From assembly GCF_042684665.1 (NCBI RefSeq), contig NZ_JBHULY010000013.1, positions 183,622-247,621 of the forward strand: DNA of 64,000 nt, given 5' to 3'. The translations under genes were made by a program, and so were the position numbers. The DNA comes from Jejuia rubra (GTDB lineage Bacteria > Bacteroidota > Bacteroidia > Flavobacteriales > Flavobacteriaceae). This document shows positions 60,465 to 64,000 of this stretch, piece by piece. The notes under the pieces are model-generated. The model was not told the DNA's origin and searched no databases. It was given only the letters and a program-made list of their open reading frames with translations. Numbering within the stretch: position 1 is the first letter of the stretch; each line of letters starts with the position of its first letter.

Positions 60465-61619
60465 ATGAAAACTTCACACCATTCATTCGTAAACACCACC
60501 CGTTATCTTTTATTTCTTTTTGGATTTTTAGCCTTGTTAATGGGCTGTAACAATAGCGCTTCAAAAGAGAGTAAGAGTAGCGCAGAAACAGCAACATCTG
60601 AAACCTTTAAAGATGTTTTTTGGAATGTTAAAGCCATCCGTCCGGATGGAAAAAGCCTTGACATTAAAGTCTTTGATAATGCAGGAGATCCTTTCGATGT
60701 AAAGGCTATTCAAGATTCTGATCAAGATAACCTAATGGATGTAAAAGCTTTTGTGGGTGACGAGATATTGCCCGTTAAAATATTGGTCAGTAGTACGCAG
60801 TTTGCCCCAGTGGTGGCCATTAGTAATGCCGGTAGCGCATACAAACTTGAAGCTGTGGACCTTGATGGAACACGACACGAAGTGATAGGCGTCGTTAGAT
60901 TTGGAAATGTGGTCATCATGAAAGCCATTACACAAAAGGGTAAGTTCTACGGCGTAAAAGCCATTTCACCAACTGGGGAGCTTAATGACATTAAGGGGAT
61001 AAAAATCAATTTTCAGGACAGGGAAATGGGGTTAAGGGGCCATGATGTGTATGCCCATGTAAAAGCCATGCACCCTTCTGATGATGAGGATAGCTTTAAG
61101 ATGCCGAAGCAAAATAAGATTAAAAAGGGTGTCTATCAGAATAATTTTAAAGACGTTATTTGGAATATTAAAGCAGTAACCCCTGACGGTAAAAACCTGG
61201 ACGTAAAAGCGTTTGACGAACAAGGTAATGCCTTTGATGTCAAAGCTGTTCAAGACTCCAAACAACATAGCTTTATGAATGTTAGGGCATTTGTCGGGGA
61301 TGTAGATATCCCAGTCAAAATCATGGATAGTGAAGACGAATATGCACCCATCAAAGCCATTGACGGGGATGGCACGATTTACGACCTTAAAGCCATTACG
61401 GCGGACAATGTCAAACTAGATGTAAGAGGCACAAGCCGTTCAGGGAATATTGTAAACGTCAAGGCTATCAATGAAAATGGTGATTTATACGCTGTCAAAG
61501 CGTTTGCTCCCGACGGAAAACTGAATGCCGTAAAAGGGATCAAGATTTTTGATAGAAAGGTAGAAATGCGGGTGCAGGGCAATCCTGTGTATGCGCATTT
61601 AAAAGCGATTAGTCAATAG
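60465..61619 (+). CDS. Lipoprotein with two duplicated VKA-repeat domains
   Basis: 384 aa. Signal peptide with lipobox LLMGC (Cys28). Domain 1 (about 46-200) and domain 2 (about 227-384) align along their full length: FKDVFWNVKAIRPDGKSLDIKVFD against FKDVIWNIKAVTPDGKNLDVKAFD, and KGIKINFQDREMGLRGHDVYAHVKA against KGIKIFDRKVEMRVQGNPVYAHLKA. Each contains about seven units of the form D-[VI]-K-[AG]-h spaced ~20 residues, suggesting a beta-propeller or solenoid. No family recognised with certainty; surface or periplasmic location inferred. Confidence 0.8.
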   Translation: MKTSHHSFVNTTRYLLFLFGFLALLMGCNNSASKESKSSAETATSETFKDVFWNVKAIRPDGKSLDIKVFDNAGDPFDVKAIQDSDQDNLMDVKAFVGDEILPVKILVSSTQFAPVVAISNAGSAYKLEAVDLDGTRHEVIGVVRFGNVVIMKAITQKGKFYGVKAISPTGELNDIKGIKINFQDREMGLRGHDVYAHVKAMHPSDDEDSFKMPKQNKIKKGVYQNNFKDVIWNIKAVTPDGKNLDVKAFDEQGNAFDVKAVQDSKQHSFMNVRAFVGDVDIPVKIMDSEDEYAPIKAIDGDGTIYDLKAITADNVKLDVRGTSRSGNIVNVKAINENGDLYAVKAFAPDGKLNAVKGIKIFDRKVEMRVQGNPVYAHLKAISQ

Positions 61620-61670
61620 ACCATAAAGTTTTAAGTGATTCCGGAAGTATATCGGGAATCATATCAATAA

Positions 61671-61857
61671 TTTGGGCGCCTGCCTGCCGGCAGGCAGGTT
61701 ACCCCGCCACGTGCGGGGTCTGGCTTTCCGCTATATCTTTTCAAAACTACTATGTCATTGCGAGGAGGTACGACGTGGCAATCTCAAACATACCTGTAAC
61801 TGGATAAACTCGTCTTCCCATAGTTTTAAAAAGGATGCCACTGCAATCCCTAACGCG
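61671..61857 (-). repeat. GCGTTAGGGAT element copy 3 (reverse orientation) with nested insertions
   Basis: On the minus strand it starts CGCGTTAGGGATTGCAGTGGC (right edge) and ends in AAAGATATAGCGGAAAGCCAGACCCC, matching copy 1 at both ends. The interior contains a TGTCATTGCGAGGAGGTACGAC...GGCAATCTC unit (61753-61785). The far end has a perfect CCTGCCTGCCGGCAGGCAGG palindrome (61680-61699) placed between TTGGGCG and TTACC, which are contiguous in copy 1. Confidence 0.7.
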
Positions 61858-61871
61858 GGCATACCTGCCAA

Positions 61872-61907
61872 TGTCATTGCGAAGGAGGTACGACTGCGGC
61901 AATCTCC
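61872..61907 (+). repeat. Second copy of TGTCATTGCGAAGGAGGTACGAC...GGCAATCTCC unit
   Basis: Nearly identical to 61753-61785, about 90 bases further along in the same orientation. Confidence 0.7.
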
Positions 61908-61944
61908 TAATTTTTTGCCTTTCCAAACGCGAATCCTTCCAGCT

Positions 61945-61983
61945 TAAAAAAGGATTTCAAACATGCCGTTCTATCCCTAACGT
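61945..61983 (-). repeat. Partial GCGTTAGGGAT element, copy 4
   Basis: On the minus strand ACGTTAGGGATAGAACGGCA followed by TGTTTGAAATCCTTTTTT matches the left end of the family. The right half is absent. Confidence 0.55.
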
Positions 61984-62052
61984 GTTACACTGAGCCTGTC
62001 GAAGTGCACTTACCTACTAGCATAATTGCCAAATCCATAGTGCTGTCATTCC

Positions 62053-62172
62053 TGTCAGTTCGAGTGAATTTTGCGATTAGAGTGAGCAAAATTTGTATCG
62101 AGAACAATAGTACAAGTCCTTCGAATGGTTCTCGATACAATTTCTCGTACCTCGAAATCACTCGAACTGACA
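62053..62172. repeat. MITE-like element with 15-bp perfect terminal inverted repeats
   Basis: The left end TGTCAGTTCGAGTGA and right end TCACTCGAACTGACA are exact reverse complements, 120 nt apart in total. Inside lie a second inverted pair (TTGTATCGAGAAC / GTTCTCGATACAA) and non-coding sequence. No transposase gene is in the window. Confidence 0.75.
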
Positions 62173-62211
62173 TGTTGTTTTACATTTAATAAATGTTCAA
62201 AAAAAATCGCC

Positions 62212-62291
62212 TGTCATTCTGAACTTGTTTCAGAATCTCAAAATCTATAAATAATTTGCAACTAAGAACCTGAAACAAGTTCAGGTTGACA
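62212..62291. repeat. TGTCATTCTGAACTTGTTTCAG / CTGAAACAAGTTCAGGTTGACA hairpin element
   Basis: The ends of 22 nt are complementary with few mismatches. The whole could fold as one long hairpin. Confidence 0.7.
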
Positions 62292-62315
62292 AAAACAGAC
62301 TTTTTAGAGCACCTT

Positions 62316-62397
62316 TGTCATTTCGAACGTAGTGAGAAATCTCATTATAAATTCAACACGATAAGATTCTTCGTCCCTTCGCTTTGTCGACATGACA
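62316..62397. repeat. TGTCATTTCGAACGTAGTGAGAAATCTC ... GACATGACA element
   Basis: Same TGTCA...TGACA boundary as the two preceding elements, with GAGAAATCTC and AAGATTCTTCG inside. Together with 61671-62291 it fills the 912-base gap between the duplicated lipoprotein and the MFS gene. No ORF there is believable. Confidence 0.6.
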
Positions 62398-62531
62398 TAA
62401 CGCAAATAGTTGGAGACTTTCCGCTTATTCTGTTATTGAGTTTTTGTATCCAATCATATTGTTTATTCCCATAGAATAAATTCCCTAATCCCATTTTTTG
62501 AAGTACTTTCGTGCTTTAAAAATTTCCCCCC

Positions 62532-63833
62532 TTGAAAAAGCAATTGGAACTCATCAAACCCAAAACATTTCCGTTTTTTTACGGTTATGTTATTTTGTTG
62601 TTTGGAAGCATCGGTGTGCTGTTCAGTATTCCGGGGCAAACCGTAGGCGTGTCTTTGTTTACCGATCCCGTAAAGGATGCACTGCACCTAAGCCGCAATG
62701 AATTCAGTAACGCCTATATGCTGGGCACCTTGCTCAGTGCCTTTTTTGTCACCAAGGCGGGGATATTGTTCGATAGGTTAGGGGCGAGGGCTGTTGGGTT
62801 TTTGGCTGCCTTTTGTTTGGGGGGTACCTTGTTGTTGCTGTCCCAATCCAAAGGCATTGTAGAGGGTATCCAATCGCTGTTGAATACGGATACCAGCCTC
62901 GTCGCCTTTGTGGTAATCACCCTCTTGTTTTTTATGTTGCGCTTTAGTGGCCAAGGGGTATTGACGATGACCTCCCGGAATATGGTGATGCTGTGGTTTG
63001 ATAAAAACCGTGGGAAAATCAATTCCATTAGTAGTATTACGGTGTCCTTGGGGTTTTCCAGTTCGCCATTGTTGATGGACTATTTAATTGACAATCATGG
63101 CTGGCAGGGGAGTTGGCAGATTTTGGCATTAAGCCTCTTTTGTTTTTGCGTATTGGTACTGTTGTTTTACAAAAATGCCCCGGAAGCTTATGGCCTTATT
63201 CCCGATGGCAAAAAAATCATTTCAAAAAAGGCCAGTTCATCCGCTGAAACCCCCTCTAAATCCTTCACCTTAAAAGAAGCCAAACAAACCCGCGCCTTTT
63301 GGATTATTGGTCTGGCATTGGCGTTTAACAGTTTTTTTATCACGGGGATGACCTTTCATGTGGTATCCATTTTCGAAACCCAAGGCTATACCAAGGGCGA
63401 GGCCATTGCCATTTTTATCCCCATTTCCATAACTGGCATTACTGTATCCACGATAGCCAATATTTTAAGCGATTATGTGGCACATAAAATCTTTATTTAT
63501 CTCATGCTCCTCGGTGGTCTTTTGGCCGTATCAGGCCTATGGTTTTTGGAAGACACCGCAGGAGTGCATGCCTTGATTGGTGGTCTTGGAATCATGAGTG
63601 GCCTCTTTGCCGTGCTTAATGCAGTGACCTGGCCCAAATACTACGGCAGGGCGCATTTGGGCGCCATTACGGGCAAGGCCATGAGCTTTTTGGTGATTGC
63701 CAGTGCCATTGCTCCCAGTATGTTTAGTGCCTCTTTTACTTATTTGGGTGATTATAAATATGTAGCTCTATTGGCTTTTGTGTTTTTGCTGGTGTTGATT
63801 ATTGGGGGTGTTGGGGTTAGGAGGCCTGGGTAG
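62532..63833 (+). CDS. Major facilitator superfamily transporter
   Basis: 433 aa, 12 hydrophobic helices with a polar loop near residues 200-250. TTG start at 62532: an in-frame TAA at 62517 excludes anything earlier and no ATG follows before helix 1. TKAGILFDRLGARAVGF is the loop 2-3 MFS motif (G...D..G.R). NMVMLWFDKNRGKINSISSITVSLGFSSSPLLMDYLIDNHGWQ resembles OFA/monocarboxylate-type members. Substrate unknown. It probably exchanges an organic anion. Confidence 0.9.
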   Translation: MKKQLELIKPKTFPFFYGYVILLFGSIGVLFSIPGQTVGVSLFTDPVKDALHLSRNEFSNAYMLGTLLSAFFVTKAGILFDRLGARAVGFLAAFCLGGTLLLLSQSKGIVEGIQSLLNTDTSLVAFVVITLLFFMLRFSGQGVLTMTSRNMVMLWFDKNRGKINSISSITVSLGFSSSPLLMDYLIDNHGWQGSWQILALSLFCFCVLVLLFYKNAPEAYGLIPDGKKIISKKASSSAETPSKSFTLKEAKQTRAFWIIGLALAFNSFFITGMTFHVVSIFETQGYTKGEAIAIFIPISITGITVSTIANILSDYVAHKIFIYLMLLGGLLAVSGLWFLEDTAGVHALIGGLGIMSGLFAVLNAVTWPKYYGRAHLGAITGKAMSFLVIASAIAPSMFSASFTYLGDYKYVALLAFVFLLVLIIGGVGVRRPG

Positions 63834-64000
63834 TGCTTTAAGTTTGTATTCACTAGATTGACTTATACCTCGGCAGCTTTTTATTTAAATGAACTTCATT
63901 CTGAAGGAAGTGTTTAACTAATTAGATATTTGTATTAACCCGTTGTGCATTATGATTTAAAAGAAAAAAGTTGTTCATCTTACTGATAATCAGTAAATTG
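63834..64000. other. AT-rich tail of window without a recognised feature
   Basis: 167 bases with no ORF of note, no hairpin terminator and no repeat family member. Confidence 0.5.

Noticed and set aside
61672..61947. 91-codon open frame in repeat island
   Set aside because: Composed of repeat units in translation (GACLPAGRLPRHVRG etc.).
62286..62474. 62-codon open frame upstream of MFS gene
   Set aside because: Overlaps the TGTCATTTCG repeat; typical artefact of this element.

Overview
The window looks like a chromosomal segment of a member of the Flavobacteriaceae (Bacteroidota). The evidence is as follows. Many genes are preceded by an exact match to the Bacteroidota -7 promoter element TAnnTTTG, and Shine-Dalgarno sites are rare. 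There is a C-terminal Por/type IX secretion sorting domain, Bacteroidota-style lipoboxes on several lipoproteins, a TonB-dependent receptor of the outer-membrane beta-barrel family, a fused E1 alpha/beta 2-oxoacid dehydrogenase, and intergenic hairpin repeats of the kind common in marine flavobacteria. The genus cannot be told from this window. No rRNA, tRNA, CRISPR array, transposase or phage gene was seen.

Layout. 1-2.8 kb: end of the histidine operon (hisA, hisF, hisIE) plus a TruA-like pseudouridine synthase. 3.2-5.7 kb: small stress/envelope group (Dps, MscS channel, DUF1328 peptide, acidic lipoprotein, secreted protein). 5.8-9.4 kb: housekeeping and unknown genes. 9.6-14.7 kb: leucine operon leuC-leuD-leuA-leuB. 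14.8-18.7 kb: PhoX-like secreted protein, MscM-type channel and two membrane proteins. 18.8-23.9 kb: threonine operon thrA-thrB-thrC on the minus strand. I find a Thr-rich leader peptide and mutually exclusive hairpins ahead of it, which is a textbook attenuation arrangement. 24-31 kb: Nnr repair enzyme, TlpA-like lipoprotein, a tight four-gene operon (SUI1, DUF1835, nucleoside phosphorylase, periplasmic-binding fold), and a 2OG-Fe oxygenase. 31.2-36.8 kb: E1 fusion, a decayed 3D-domain gene, a lone ExbD and, upstream of it, three tiny ORFs. Two of these are 28-codon near-identical tandem copies. 36.8-44 kb: sulfatase, helicase, proton-translocating transhydrogenase operon, glycosyltransferase. 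44-56 kb: TonB receptor, Hsp20, surface-polysaccharide-like genes, HTTM-type membrane pair, intradiol-dioxygenase-like protein, M23/LysM peptidase. 56-64 kb: two large transporters, an internally duplicated lipoprotein, a 0.9 kb repeat island and an MFS transporter.

How it works together: the window is dominated by amino-acid biosynthesis (His, Leu, Thr/Met/Ile precursors), envelope maintenance and osmotic protection (two different MscS-family channels, SLC12-like transporter, DUF3360 transporter) and redox supply (PntAB, Nnr).

Most unusual points: (1) the threonine attenuator with its 35-residue leader peptide; (2) the tandem microprotein cluster at 34.4-34.8 kb; (3) a dispersed intergenic palindrome inserted in frame in the N-terminus of hisIE; (4) nested, repeated hairpin elements bounded by TGTCA/TGACA or GCGTTAGGG, including a MITE-like element with perfect 15-bp terminal inverted repeats; (5) a 3D-domain pseudogene with three separate lesions.
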